From positions 1 through 64,000 of the forward strand of contig SCUZ01000087.1 in the NCBI GenBank assembly GCA_004322535.1: a stretch of DNA of 64,000 nt. The letters are read 5' to 3'. Of this stretch, positions 9,431 through 17,093 are shown one piece after another. A program made the position numbers and the translations under genes. The notes beneath the pieces were generated by a model that made no database searches, was not told the origin of the DNA, and saw only the letters and a list, made by a program, of their open reading frames with translations. This stretch comes from Rugosibacter sp. Lineage in GTDB: Bacteria; Pseudomonadota; Gammaproteobacteria; Burkholderiales; Rhodocyclaceae. Positions within the stretch are counted from its first letter, which is position 1, and each line of letters opens with the position of its first letter.

Positions 9431-10471
9431 TCAAGGCGTATGCGCCGCGTCGCCTACAACCACAGGTTTTTGTGCACTCATCACCAAGGCATAGGCGACC
9501 CGATCAAAGACACGGAAAACAAACACCAGGCCGTTTCTCGCATCGGGCAAGGTATAGGTTTTTTTCTCGCCTTGGAACCGATCATCCAGCATAACGCCCG
9601 CCGCATCTATTGCCAGCACATGGCCCGCCTCAAGGCCATCCTTTTTGCCACGGTTCAAGACCACCACCGCTTGCGGCCCACCGTACTGAACCCCGCCATA
9701 AATCGACAACACCCGCGCTTTAATTGCTTGCTCAGGCGCATGCGGAATGTAGCTCACCACATCAACGCGCGGCGCAGGCAACAACAGATCACCGGCCAGC
9801 ACTTCTTCTTTTGTTGTCAGCAAACGGAAGGAAGTCACCTCGCCTTGCGCCGTCAGACGCGCCGTGCCGACATACAGCGCCTCAAAACCCAGCGCTTCTT
9901 TTGTTTCGGGATCATTCAGCGGTTTACCCGCGCGAAATACCTGCCACGTCGACGCCGTTGCGCCATTCGCGGCCGACGTGGTGTAAATCATATCGCCAGC
10001 ACCGGCAATGACGCGGTTATCCTGCAAACCAACCACGCGTAGCGCACCTGCCATGCTAGCTTGATCCACCACCAAGGGCTGCGACAAAAATGGCTCGATA
10101 TCTTGCGGCGGAATCGACGGAATCGCTTTGTTTGTCGGTTCGATATATTCGCGTGGTGATAGTTTTTCGGTTTTCTCGGTTTTTTCGGTGGCGAACGTCA
10201 ACCGTGGCTCACGCCCATTTCTATCCAGCACCAAAACCTGGCCGGGGTAAATCCAGTGCGGATTCTTAATCTCTTGCGCATTCATTTTCCATAACGCCGG
10301 CCAGCGGTAAGGGTCTTTTAGATACTTGGCTGACAATCCCCATAACGTATCCCCCCGCACCACGGTGTACCGCTCCGGCGCCCCATCGGCTAACACCAGC
10401 GGCGTGGTAGGCTGGGCAATCACCAGGGTGGTTGAAATACAAAAGAGTAGGACAGATATAATGCGATGCAT
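9431..10471 (-). CDS. LysM domain cell-envelope protein
   Basis: 346-residue exported protein. Residues 1-19 form a signal peptide ending at VIA/QP. A single LysM peptidoglycan-binding domain follows ([30 protein letters not shown]...IYPGQVLVL, about 34-83). The remaining 250 residues contain no catalytic motif I recognise. Proteins of this kind are regularly encoded directly upstream of dprA in betaproteobacteria, and here it leads the minus-strand group LysM-dprA-smg-topB-DUF924. It diverges from def; the 111-base gap presumably holds both promoters. Confidence 0.88.
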   Translation of the reverse strand: MHRIISVLLFCISTTLVIAQPTTPLVLADGAPERYTVVRGDTLWGLSAKYLKDPYRWPALWKMNAQEIKNPHWIYPGQVLVLDRNGREPRLTFATEKTEKTEKLSPREYIEPTNKAIPSIPPQDIEPFLSQPLVVDQASMAGALRVVGLQDNRVIAGAGDMIYTTSAANGATASTWQVFRAGKPLNDPETKEALGFEALYVGTARLTAQGEVTSFRLLTTKEEVLAGDLLLPAPRVDVVSYIPHAPEQAIKARVLSIYGGVQYGGPQAVVVLNRGKKDGLEAGHVLAIDAAGVMLDDRFQGEKKTYTLPDARNGLVFVFRVFDRVAYALVMSAQKPVVVGDAAHTP

Positions 10472-10582
10472 GGTATGACCTCCGGCCGGGCGTCTGGAAC
10501 AGGGATATTTTTTGAATACCGTTTACTTTGCCTGATTCTGCCCGACAATTCTTCCGGTATCAATTCTTTCAAGAGCTTTTTC

Positions 10583-11086
10583 ATGGCCTTATTGCCTATT
10601 TTGCGTTATCCCGACCCGCGCCTGCAAAAAAAAGCCGCGCCGATTTCCACCGTTGACGCCAGCATCCGCAAGCTCGTCGCCGACATGGCAGAAACCATGT
10701 ATGCCGCACCGGGCATTGGTCTTGCGGCCACACAGGTCGATCAGCATATTCGATTGATCATCGTTGATATCACCGAGAACAAATCCAGATTGCAGGTTTT
10801 TATCAACCCGGAAATAATCAATAAATCGGGTGACTGCGAAAGTGAAGAAGGCTGCTTATCCGTGCCCGGCATTTACGAATCGGTCACCCGTGCCGAAGAA
10901 GTCACCGTCAAGGCAATGGACCTCGACGGTCAAACCTTCCAACTCGCCACAGACGGTTTATTGGCGGTGTGCATTCAGCATGAAATTGATCACCTGAACG
11001 GCAAGGTATTCGTTAATTATCTGTCACGCCTGAAGCAGCAACGCATCAAGGAAAAGCTCATCAAGCAGGCGCGGGAAACCCTCTGA
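10583..11086 (+). CDS. def: Peptide deformylase
   Basis: Removes the N-formyl group from nascent proteins. The 167-residue protein carries the three metal-binding motifs of the family: [16 protein letters not shown] (cysteine ligand) and the zinc/iron motif QHEIDHLNG. The open frame extends 39 codons further upstream, but [14 protein letters not shown] is the family start, so I use the ATG at 10583. The stop overlaps the fmt start by one base (TGATG), the usual def-fmt coupling of deformylation and formylation enzymes. Confidence 0.97.
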   Translation: MALLPILRYPDPRLQKKAAPISTVDASIRKLVADMAETMYAAPGIGLAATQVDQHIRLIIVDITENKSRLQVFINPEIINKSGDCESEEGCLSVPGIYESVTRAEEVTVKAMDLDGQTFQLATDGLLAVCIQHEIDHLNGKVFVNYLSRLKQQRIKEKLIKQARETL

Positions 11087-11988
11087 TGCGCGTGATTTTT
11101 GCCGGCACGCCGGATTTTGCCGCACAGGCGCTGGCTGCCATACTCGCCGCCGGGCACGATGTGCCGCTAGTGCTCACTCAGCCGGATCGTCCCGCTGGAC
11201 GAGGCATGAAGCTACAGCCTTCGGCCGTTAAGCAACTCGCCCTCGCACACAACCTGCCGGTGTTTCAACCGGATCGCCTGAAAGACCCAACGACGCATGA
11301 ACCGATTCGCGCCGCCCAGGCTGACGTGATGGTGGTGGCCGCCTATGGGCTGATCCTGCCGCAAGCCGTGCTGGATATGCCGCGTTACGGCTGCCTCAAC
11401 ATTCACGCCTCGCTGTTGCCACGCTGGCGCGGTGCCGCGCCAATCCAGCGCGCCATCGAAGCGGGGGATAAAGAGACCGGCGTGACCATCATGCAAATGG
11501 ACGCCGGGCTGGATACCGGTGCCATGCTGCTGACAGAATCCCTAAAAATCGGCGCTGGCGAGACGGCGGGCGAACTGCATGACCGGCTGGCCGCCCTCGG
11601 CGCGCGCCTGATCGTCATCGCACTGGCGCAACGCAATGCACTCAAGCCCGTCGCGCAACCGACAAGCGGTGTGACCTATGCCGCAAAAATCCGCAAGGCC
11701 GAAGCACAGCTCGACTGGAACGAACCCGCCGACCTGCTAGCCAGAAAAATCCGCGCTTTCAACCCCTTCCCCGGCGCAACCCTGACTTTGGCTGGCGAAC
11801 CCGTCAAAGTCTGGCGTGCCGAACCAATCACCGGCTCGGGCAGCCCCGGCCAGATTCTTGCGGCGGATGCGGATGGCATCATTATCGCCATCAGCCACGG
11901 CGCTTTACGCTTGACCGAGCTGCAAAAACCCGGTGGCCGCCGTGTCACCAGCGCCGAGTTTTTGCGCGGCAAGCCGCTTGCCCCGTAA
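11086..11988 (+). CDS. fmt: Methionyl-tRNA formyltransferase
   Basis: Transfers a formyl group from 10-formyl-tetrahydrofolate to initiator Met-tRNA. The 300-residue protein has the start [14 protein letters not shown], the catalytic segment [20 protein letters not shown] (Asn-His...Asp), DTGAML, and the C-terminal OB-like tRNA-binding domain with FNPFPGA and [11 protein letters not shown]. Two copies of the 26-bp repeat lie inside the gene, one on each strand (11543-11568 and 11938-11963). The downstream neighbour in relatives is the htpX-rsmB group; here a TIR gene and a membrane-protein gene intervene. Confidence 0.97.
   Translation: MRVIFAGTPDFAAQALAAILAAGHDVPLVLTQPDRPAGRGMKLQPSAVKQLALAHNLPVFQPDRLKDPTTHEPIRAAQADVMVVAAYGLILPQAVLDMPRYGCLNIHASLLPRWRGAAPIQRAIEAGDKETGVTIMQMDAGLDTGAMLLTESLKIGAGETAGELHDRLAALGARLIVIALAQRNALKPVAQPTSGVTYAAKIRKAEAQLDWNEPADLLARKIRAFNPFPGATLTLAGEPVKVWRAEPITGSGSPGQILAADADGIIIAISHGALRLTELQKPGGRRVTSAEFLRGKPLAP
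11543..11568 (-). repeat. 26-bp dispersed motif (fmt, copy 1)
   Basis: Complement orientation: AAAAATCGGCGCTGG then CGAGACGGCG; encodes LKIGAGETA in Fmt. Confidence 0.7.
11938..11963 (+). repeat. 26-bp dispersed motif (fmt, copy 2)
   Basis: CGCCGTGTCACC then AGCGCCGAGTTTTT; encodes RRVTSAEF near the Fmt C-terminus. Confidence 0.7.
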
Positions 11989-12192
11989 TGGCTATCTGCG
12001 CATGACGCTACGATCACATGCCTGATAATTATGCCTTCCTCACTCTTAGTCCAGTAACGTGGGCGCCGCAACGGATTATGAATCCAAGCTTCTTTTTAGC
12101 TATACCAAAGCCATTAAGCTTTCTTTTGATGGAATGTTTTTCATATTTTAGGCGGCCGACTCAGCCGACTTCACATTAGCTCCTTCATTATC

Positions 12193-13164
12193 ATGGACTC
12201 ATCTGAACGGAAGAAGGTTTCTGTAATTACAAGGTATATCTTGGACGCTTTCTCTGAGGGGGACTGGGTCGCACTCGGACAGATTACTGGCAACCTTAAG
12301 ATCATCACTGATCACCCTCGCTTACTTCGTTCCCTTAGTTTCGGGGATGACGACTACCCATATTGCGTAGCAGAAGTTCTTGGCACTATCTTTGATTCGG
12401 ATAACACCCTGATTCCAGAGATCATCGATCACTTCGACATAGATCTCTGGTACCAGCAAAAGGAACCCGAAAAGTACTTGCGGATTTTTACTCCCGCTCT
12501 GATCAAATCTGCGGACTTTTGGAAAGAAGGCTATCTACGAGCATTCATAAGCCACCTCTCATCGAATCGTGAGCGCATGTCTGCCTTAAAGGCTAGTTTG
12601 GCTAATTGGGGAATCTCGGCATTTATAGCCCATGAAGACATAAAAGCTTCACGTGAATGGCGAGACGAAGTGGAAGCTGGGTTGGAAACAATGGATGTTC
12701 TTGTTGCAGTCATTGAGCCTGGTTTCAAAGACTCTGATTGGTGTGCACAGGAGGTCGGCTACGCCCTTGGGCGCAAGATTGACATTGTTCCGCTCCGCGC
12801 CGGACTGGATCCCTTTGGCTTTTTCGGGAAGTATCAGGGTATTCAGGTCAAAGGAAAAGTGCCTGACCTAGTTGCCAACGAAGTTGTTCAAGCGCTTCTG
12901 AATAAGCCGCAACACCGAATGCGCCTGCTTCAGAGTATTGCTAAAGCATTCGCCACATTGCACTCAAAAAGAAAAGTCGAGCTAATTGGCATTCTCGATT
13001 CTTGGTCAATTGCCACAGACCAACAGATCAAGGCCCTTCTTGAACAGGCATCACTTTCCGAGCTTGAACGACGGTCTTTAGAGAGCTTGACTAACAGGGT
13101 TGGTGCATTTAGGCAACCCGAGACTGTAACGCCAACAACTGACTTTGATGACATTCCATTCTAA
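12193..13164 (+). CDS. TIR-domain protein with SSB-like C-terminal tip
   Basis: 323 residues. Residues 1-110 form a helical N-terminal domain that I cannot assign with certainty; it resembles the N-terminal domains fused to effectors in abortive-infection proteins. Residues 116-200 are a TIR domain: LRAFISHLSS, AFIAHEDIKASREW, VLVAVIEPGF and DSDWCAQEVGYALGR, with E187 at the position of the catalytic glutamate of TIR NADases. A helical tail ends in DFDDIPF, nearly identical to the SSB C-terminal tip. The gene is more AT-rich than its neighbours, lacks an obvious ribosome binding site and interrupts a conserved gene order, so transfer is likely. An antiphage NAD-depleting effector is an inference. 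Confidence 0.85.
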   Translation: MDSSERKKVSVITRYILDAFSEGDWVALGQITGNLKIITDHPRLLRSLSFGDDDYPYCVAEVLGTIFDSDNTLIPEIIDHFDIDLWYQQKEPEKYLRIFTPALIKSADFWKEGYLRAFISHLSSNRERMSALKASLANWGISAFIAHEDIKASREWRDEVEAGLETMDVLVAVIEPGFKDSDWCAQEVGYALGRKIDIVPLRAGLDPFGFFGKYQGIQVKGKVPDLVANEVVQALLNKPQHRMRLLQSIAKAFATLHSKRKVELIGILDSWSIATDQQIKALLEQASLSELERRSLESLTNRVGAFRQPETVTPTTDFDDIPF

Positions 13165-13172
13165 ATTTATGG

Positions 13173-13192
13173 AGCCAAATTATTATTTGGCT
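13173..13192. repeat. Inverted repeat after the TIR gene
   Basis: Perfect 8-bp arms AGCCAAAT and ATTTGGCT around a TATT loop, starting 9 bases after the TIR stop codon. There is no T-run after it, so it is at best a weak terminator or an RNA-stabilising hairpin. It could also be the trace of an insertion boundary. Confidence 0.45.
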
Positions 13193-13270
13193 AGCCTATG
13201 CGAAAAGCCGCACAGTTCGGTGATTCAAATGTTGGTGCTATAGAAAATCTTCGCCTATGCGGCGAAATAA

Positions 13271-13300
13271 AAAAGTGCGCGGAAGATTCCGCGCACTTTT
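13271..13300. terminator. Bidirectional Rho-independent terminator
   Basis: Nearly perfect palindrome with arms 13271-13284 and 13287-13300; the GC-rich core GTGCGCGG pairs with CCGCGCAC, and the arms begin with AAAA and end with TTTT. It lies between the convergent TIR gene and the minus-strand membrane-protein gene and can stop transcripts from both sides. Confidence 0.9.
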
Positions 13301-13324
13301 CATACCGATGCAGATGTAGATATC

Positions 13325-13903
13325 TTACAAGCCACCGTTTTGCTGGGCGACCATGCAATACAACATGGCGATAGAGAGCATCGTGTTAAAGCGCGATGTC
13401 AGCATGGCCACGCGGGCTGCCTTGGCTTTTTCAGCGGCTTCGACCACCACAATGCCCAGCGCTTTTTTCTGGTTTGGCCAGATGATGAACCAGACGTTGA
13501 ACGCCATCACCAGCGCCAGCCACATGCCAATGCCGATCGTGCGTGCCGGATCGGTTAGCATCAAGGCTTGCACCAGGTAATGCGCATTCCAGGCGACCAG
13601 CAGACCAGTCACCACAGTGGCCAGTGCAGACCAGCGGAACCAGAACAGGGCGGCAGGGGCGATGACTTTACTGATGGCGGGCTTTTGCTCGTCCGGAATT
13701 TTGGGCATGGACGGGATTTGCACGAAGTTGAAATACCACAGCAAGCCAATCCACATCACGCCGCTGCCTACATGCAGCCAGCGCAAGCCGATGGCGTGTG
13801 CAACGCCGTTGGTTAACCCGGTGCCTGCAAAAAACAGCAGGAGTGCGAGTATCACGATACCGGCAATTACTGTCCGGCCCAACGATTGAAAAATGATAGA
13901 CAT
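13325..13903 (-). CDS. Urate_ox_N-like (PuuD-type) membrane protein
   Basis: 192-residue integral membrane protein with about five hydrophobic segments. It resembles the membrane domain of urate hydroxylase PuuD (Urate_ox_N family). Typical stretches are LRWLHVGSGVMWIGLLWYF, APAALFWFRWSALATVVTG and NVWFIIWPNQKKAL. Conserved histidines and tryptophans suggest haem or electron-transfer chemistry, but no cytochrome c domain is attached, so urate oxidation cannot be claimed. The frame is open 21 codons further upstream; I chose the ATG at 13903 because a perfect AAGGAGGA lies just before it. It converges on the TIR gene. Confidence 0.75.
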   Translation of the reverse strand: MSIIFQSLGRTVIAGIVILALLLFFAGTGLTNGVAHAIGLRWLHVGSGVMWIGLLWYFNFVQIPSMPKIPDEQKPAISKVIAPAALFWFRWSALATVVTGLLVAWNAHYLVQALMLTDPARTIGIGMWLALVMAFNVWFIIWPNQKKALGIVVVEAAEKAKAARVAMLTSRFNTMLSIAMLYCMVAQQNGGL

Positions 13904-14158
13904 CAGACGATCCTCCTTGAGGTTGTAATGGTTAAAAAAACAGGGCTCCCCCAGCACGCAGATCATAATTTTTCATCTTCTGCGATGCAATGGTAATGCT
14001 AATGTAGCGCAAAAATATAATGTGCTGAAGGTTGAATTTTTTTTGCCCACACCAATCTAATACCGAACAATACGATCCGCATTCGTCATGTCTCCATGAG
14101 CGCGAGTGCCCATGGATCGCATGCCAAGCTGCAACCCCTTTGACTACAGGAGCATTAC

Positions 14159-15004
14159 ATGTTCGGTAACTGGTTGAAAACATCGATTTTGATGGCAGGA
14201 ATCATGGCCTTGTTCGGCGCCATTGGCGCTAGCCTGGGTGGTGCCAATGGGATGCTGCTGGCCCTGCTGGTGGGCGGGGGGATGAATGTTTTTTCTTACT
14301 GGTTCTCCGACAAAATGGTGCTGCGCATGTATAACGCGCAGGAAGTTGATGAAGCCAGCTCGCCTTATTTGTACAACATGGTGAAAGACTTGGCGACACG
14401 TGCCGAACTGCCCATGCCTCGCGTCTACCTGATCGACGAAGCGCAACCAAATGCCTTTGCCACGGGGCGCAATCCTGAACACGCTGCCGTTGCCGCGACT
14501 ACGGGCATAGTGAAGATGCTCTCCGCGCGCGAGCTGCGCGGGGTCATGGCGCATGAGCTGACGCATGTGAAGCACCGCGACATCCTGATTTCCACTATTT
14601 CCGCCACCATGGCCGGCGCCATTTCTATGCTGGCCAATTTTGCCATGTTCTTTGGCGGGCGCGATTCTTCGGGACGGTCAACCAATCCGCTGGTCGGCAT
14701 TCTGGTGATGATCCTGGCCCCCTTGGCGGCCAGTCTGATTCAAATGGCGATTTCACGTGCACGTGAATTTGAGGCGGATCGCGGTGGTGCCGAAATTTCC
14801 GGCGAGCCCTTGGCTCTCGCTGATGCACTGAAAAAAATCGACGATTACGCGCGTGGCATTCCAATGGCAACGGCAGACGCACACCCGGAAACTGCACAAA
14901 TGATGATCATGAATCCTCTCTCCGGCGGCGGACTGCGCGGCCTGTTTTCAACCCATCCCAGCACCGAAGAACGGGTTGCGCGCTTGCATGCCCTGGTGTT
15001 GTAG
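14159..15004 (+). CDS. htpX: Membrane zinc protease HtpX
   Basis: 281-residue M48 family metalloprotease of the inner membrane that degrades misfolded membrane proteins. It has two N-terminal transmembrane segments, the zinc motif [10 protein letters not shown], a further hydrophobic pair, and the third ligand glutamate in [25 protein letters not shown] near the end is also typical. The ATG has AGGAG upstream. The next gene rsmB starts 94 bases downstream, as in related betaproteobacteria. Confidence 0.96.
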   Translation: MFGNWLKTSILMAGIMALFGAIGASLGGANGMLLALLVGGGMNVFSYWFSDKMVLRMYNAQEVDEASSPYLYNMVKDLATRAELPMPRVYLIDEAQPNAFATGRNPEHAAVAATTGIVKMLSARELRGVMAHELTHVKHRDILISTISATMAGAISMLANFAMFFGGRDSSGRSTNPLVGILVMILAPLAASLIQMAISRAREFEADRGGAEISGEPLALADALKKIDDYARGIPMATADAHPETAQMMIMNPLSGGGLRGLFSTHPSTEERVARLHALVL

Positions 15005-15098
15005 CACTGTCATCATTGCGGTCCATTTTGGTATGGGTACAAAGTTTACCTAACGCAAAGAAAACCACGACGCTAGTCTGCCACGGTAGACTGCCGTC

Positions 15099-16415
15099 AT
15101 GACTGATCAACCTTCCCGCTCCGCGCCGCTTGCAGCCGCTCTCCTTGGCGCGACTGACCTCTTGGCCGCTGTCATTTCCGGCCGTACGCTGGATGCTGCG
15201 CTGGCCGAAACCGCACTCTCCGCAACGCCACCCACCGGCCCCTTGCGCGCGGCGGTGATGGATTTGGCCTATTCCACTTTGCGCAGCTTCGGTCGGGGTG
15301 ATTTTCTGCTCGCGCAACTGATGGCCAAACCCTTGACCGATATACACGTGCGCTGCTTGTTGCTGGCCACACTCAACCGGCTGGAAACTCGTCCGGAACA
15401 CGCTTACGCGATTGTGGATCAAGCTGTCACTGCCGCATCGCATTTGGCCGCAGGCAATTTCAAAGGCTTGGTCAATGGCGTGCTGCGTAATTTTTTGCGC
15501 CGTCAAGATGAGCTGTTAGCGCGTGCTAAAGCAACCCCTGTAGCACACTATCAGCATCCGGCCTGGTGGATCACGCGGCTGAAAAAAGATCATCCGCACC
15601 ACTGGCAAGCCATTCTTGCAGCCAGCAATACGCATCCCCCCATGACCTTGCGGGTCAATCTGCGCCGCATCACCAACGCCGACTTTTCAGCACTGCTCAC
15701 GGCCGCCGGATTAACCGCACATGCCGTGGGCGAGGCGGCATGGCGACTCGACAAACCCGTGCCGATAGAACAAATTCCCGGTTTTCGCGAGGGCTTGTGC
15801 TCAGTGCAAGATGCCGGTGCCCAGCGGGCTGCGCTGCTGCTGGATGTGCATCCCGGCCAGCGCGTGCTGGATGCCTGCGCAGCGCCTGGTGGCAAGGCGG
15901 CACATTTGCTTGAGCGCCTGCCTGAAGCGGCGGGTTTGCACCTGCTCGCACTGGATGCGGATCCCGCACGCGCCGCACGAATCACTGAAAACTTCGTCCG
16001 CCTCGGCCTGCGCTCGAACCATGTTCGCGTGCGCACAGGCGACGCTGGTCTGCCCGCCACCTGGTGGGATGGCCAGCCATTTGATCGCATCCTGGCTGAT
16101 GTTCCTTGTACGGCCTCGGGTGTTGTGCGCCGCCATCCGGATGCCAAGTGGCTGCGCCGCGTCAGCGATATTGACCGTTTCATTGCCACACAAATCCGTA
16201 TTCTTGACGCCATCTGGCGCACGCTGGCAAGCGGTGGCAAAATGCTCTATGTCACTTGTTCCTTGTTTTCTGCTGAAAATGAAGCGCAAGTGGCTGCGTT
16301 TATCGGCCGTCATGCCGATGCCCAGCGCCTAGCCATTGATGACGCGCCTTCCGTGCAGCTTTTTCCCCATGCCGACCATGACGGCTTTTTTTACGCACTT
16401 CTACAAAAAAATTAA
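15099..16415 (+). CDS. rsmB: 16S rRNA m5C967 methyltransferase
   Basis: 438 residues with the N-terminal NusB-like RNA-binding domain and a C-terminal Rossmann methyltransferase. Key motifs are DACAAPGGKAAHLLE for S-adenosylmethionine, ADVPCTASGVVRRHPDAKW with the catalytic-pathway cysteine, and YVTCSLFSAENEAQV with the second cysteine. It methylates C967 of 16S rRNA in the cytoplasm. The gene carries one full copy of the 26-bp repeat at 15663-15688 (peptide RRITNADFS). Confidence 0.96.
   Translation: MTDQPSRSAPLAAALLGATDLLAAVISGRTLDAALAETALSATPPTGPLRAAVMDLAYSTLRSFGRGDFLLAQLMAKPLTDIHVRCLLLATLNRLETRPEHAYAIVDQAVTAASHLAAGNFKGLVNGVLRNFLRRQDELLARAKATPVAHYQHPAWWITRLKKDHPHHWQAILAASNTHPPMTLRVNLRRITNADFSALLTAAGLTAHAVGEAAWRLDKPVPIEQIPGFREGLCSVQDAGAQRAALLLDVHPGQRVLDACAAPGGKAAHLLERLPEAAGLHLLALDADPARAARITENFVRLGLRSNHVRVRTGDAGLPATWWDGQPFDRILADVPCTASGVVRRHPDAKWLRRVSDIDRFIATQIRILDAIWRTLASGGKMLYVTCSLFSAENEAQVAAFIGRHADAQRLAIDDAPSVQLFPHADHDGFFYALLQKN
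15663..15688 (+). repeat. 26-bp dispersed motif (rsmB)
   Basis: CGCCGCATCACC then AACGCCGACTTTTC; encodes RRITNADFS. Confidence 0.75.
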
Positions 16416-16484
16416 CGCTCGCTCAAATAAAGCGCAGCGCAGCGGGCCTTGCTAGGCGCTTGGTTAAACTCGCGTGTGGCTTTC

Positions 16485-17093
16485 ATGCGTCAGCTTGCGC
16501 TGATTTCTTTGCTCATGCTGTTAACGAGTTGTGCCTCGGTAGCATTCGCCGGCAGCATTGAAGCACAGCGTGCAAGCATTGCGCTGAGTGAAGAAAATTA
16601 CGCGCTCAATGCTGAATTCACCATTGATCTCGGACGCCGTCTGGACGACGTGGTGACTCATGGCATCCCGCTGTATTTTGATTTTGAAGCCGTACTTGAG
16701 CGGCCGCGAAAATATTGGAGCAACGAGCACATCGCCACGCTCAGTTTGACCTATCGCCTGAGTTATCACGGGCTTACACGCCAATATCGCGTATCCCGAG
16801 TGGCGCAAGGTGCCCAGGCAGGCAGTAGCAGTTTGTATCAAAGTTTTAACACGCTGAACGAAGCCTTGCGTGTTTTGTCGCGCGTCCATGCGTTGCCCCT
16901 CGTCACCCGACAAACCATCATCCCAGGCGAAACGTATATTGCCCGCGTGCGCTTGTCGCTGGACCACAGCCAATTGCCCAAGCCATTTCAGATCGATGCC
17001 ATCACCGACAGCGATTGGCGTATCAACGCCAAAACCATCGAGTGGCAATTTACTGCGCCTGCCGCCGGGGTGGGAACTGGGGCCGTGCCATGA
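16485..17093 (+). CDS. DUF4390 exported protein
   Basis: 202 residues from the ATG at 16485; a TTG at 16449 would add 12 residues before the signal peptide and is less likely. The N-terminus MRQLALISLLMLLTSCASVAFA can be read as a lipoprotein signal (LTSC) or as a type I signal cut after AFA. The rest is a beta-rich DUF4390 domain of unknown function (YALNAEFTIDLGRRLDDVV, GIPLYFDFEAVLERPRKYW, YHGLTRQYRVSR, DSDWRI). It sits directly before ntrY with a 4-base ATGA overlap, so a link to sensing of envelope state by NtrY is possible but unproven. Confidence 0.88.
   Translation: MRQLALISLLMLLTSCASVAFAGSIEAQRASIALSEENYALNAEFTIDLGRRLDDVVTHGIPLYFDFEAVLERPRKYWSNEHIATLSLTYRLSYHGLTRQYRVSRVAQGAQAGSSSLYQSFNTLNEALRVLSRVHALPLVTRQTIIPGETYIARVRLSLDHSQLPKPFQIDAITDSDWRINAKTIEWQFTAPAAGVGTGAVP

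Noticed and set aside
12151-12176. GCCGACTCAGCCGACTTCAC just before the TIR gene
   Set aside because: Lacks the GCGCC core; probably a chance partial match.
13325-13903. PuuD-like membrane protein as a partner of the TIR protein in a defence system
   Set aside because: The genes converge and are separated by a strong bidirectional terminator, so they are not co-transcribed; shared function is unsupported.
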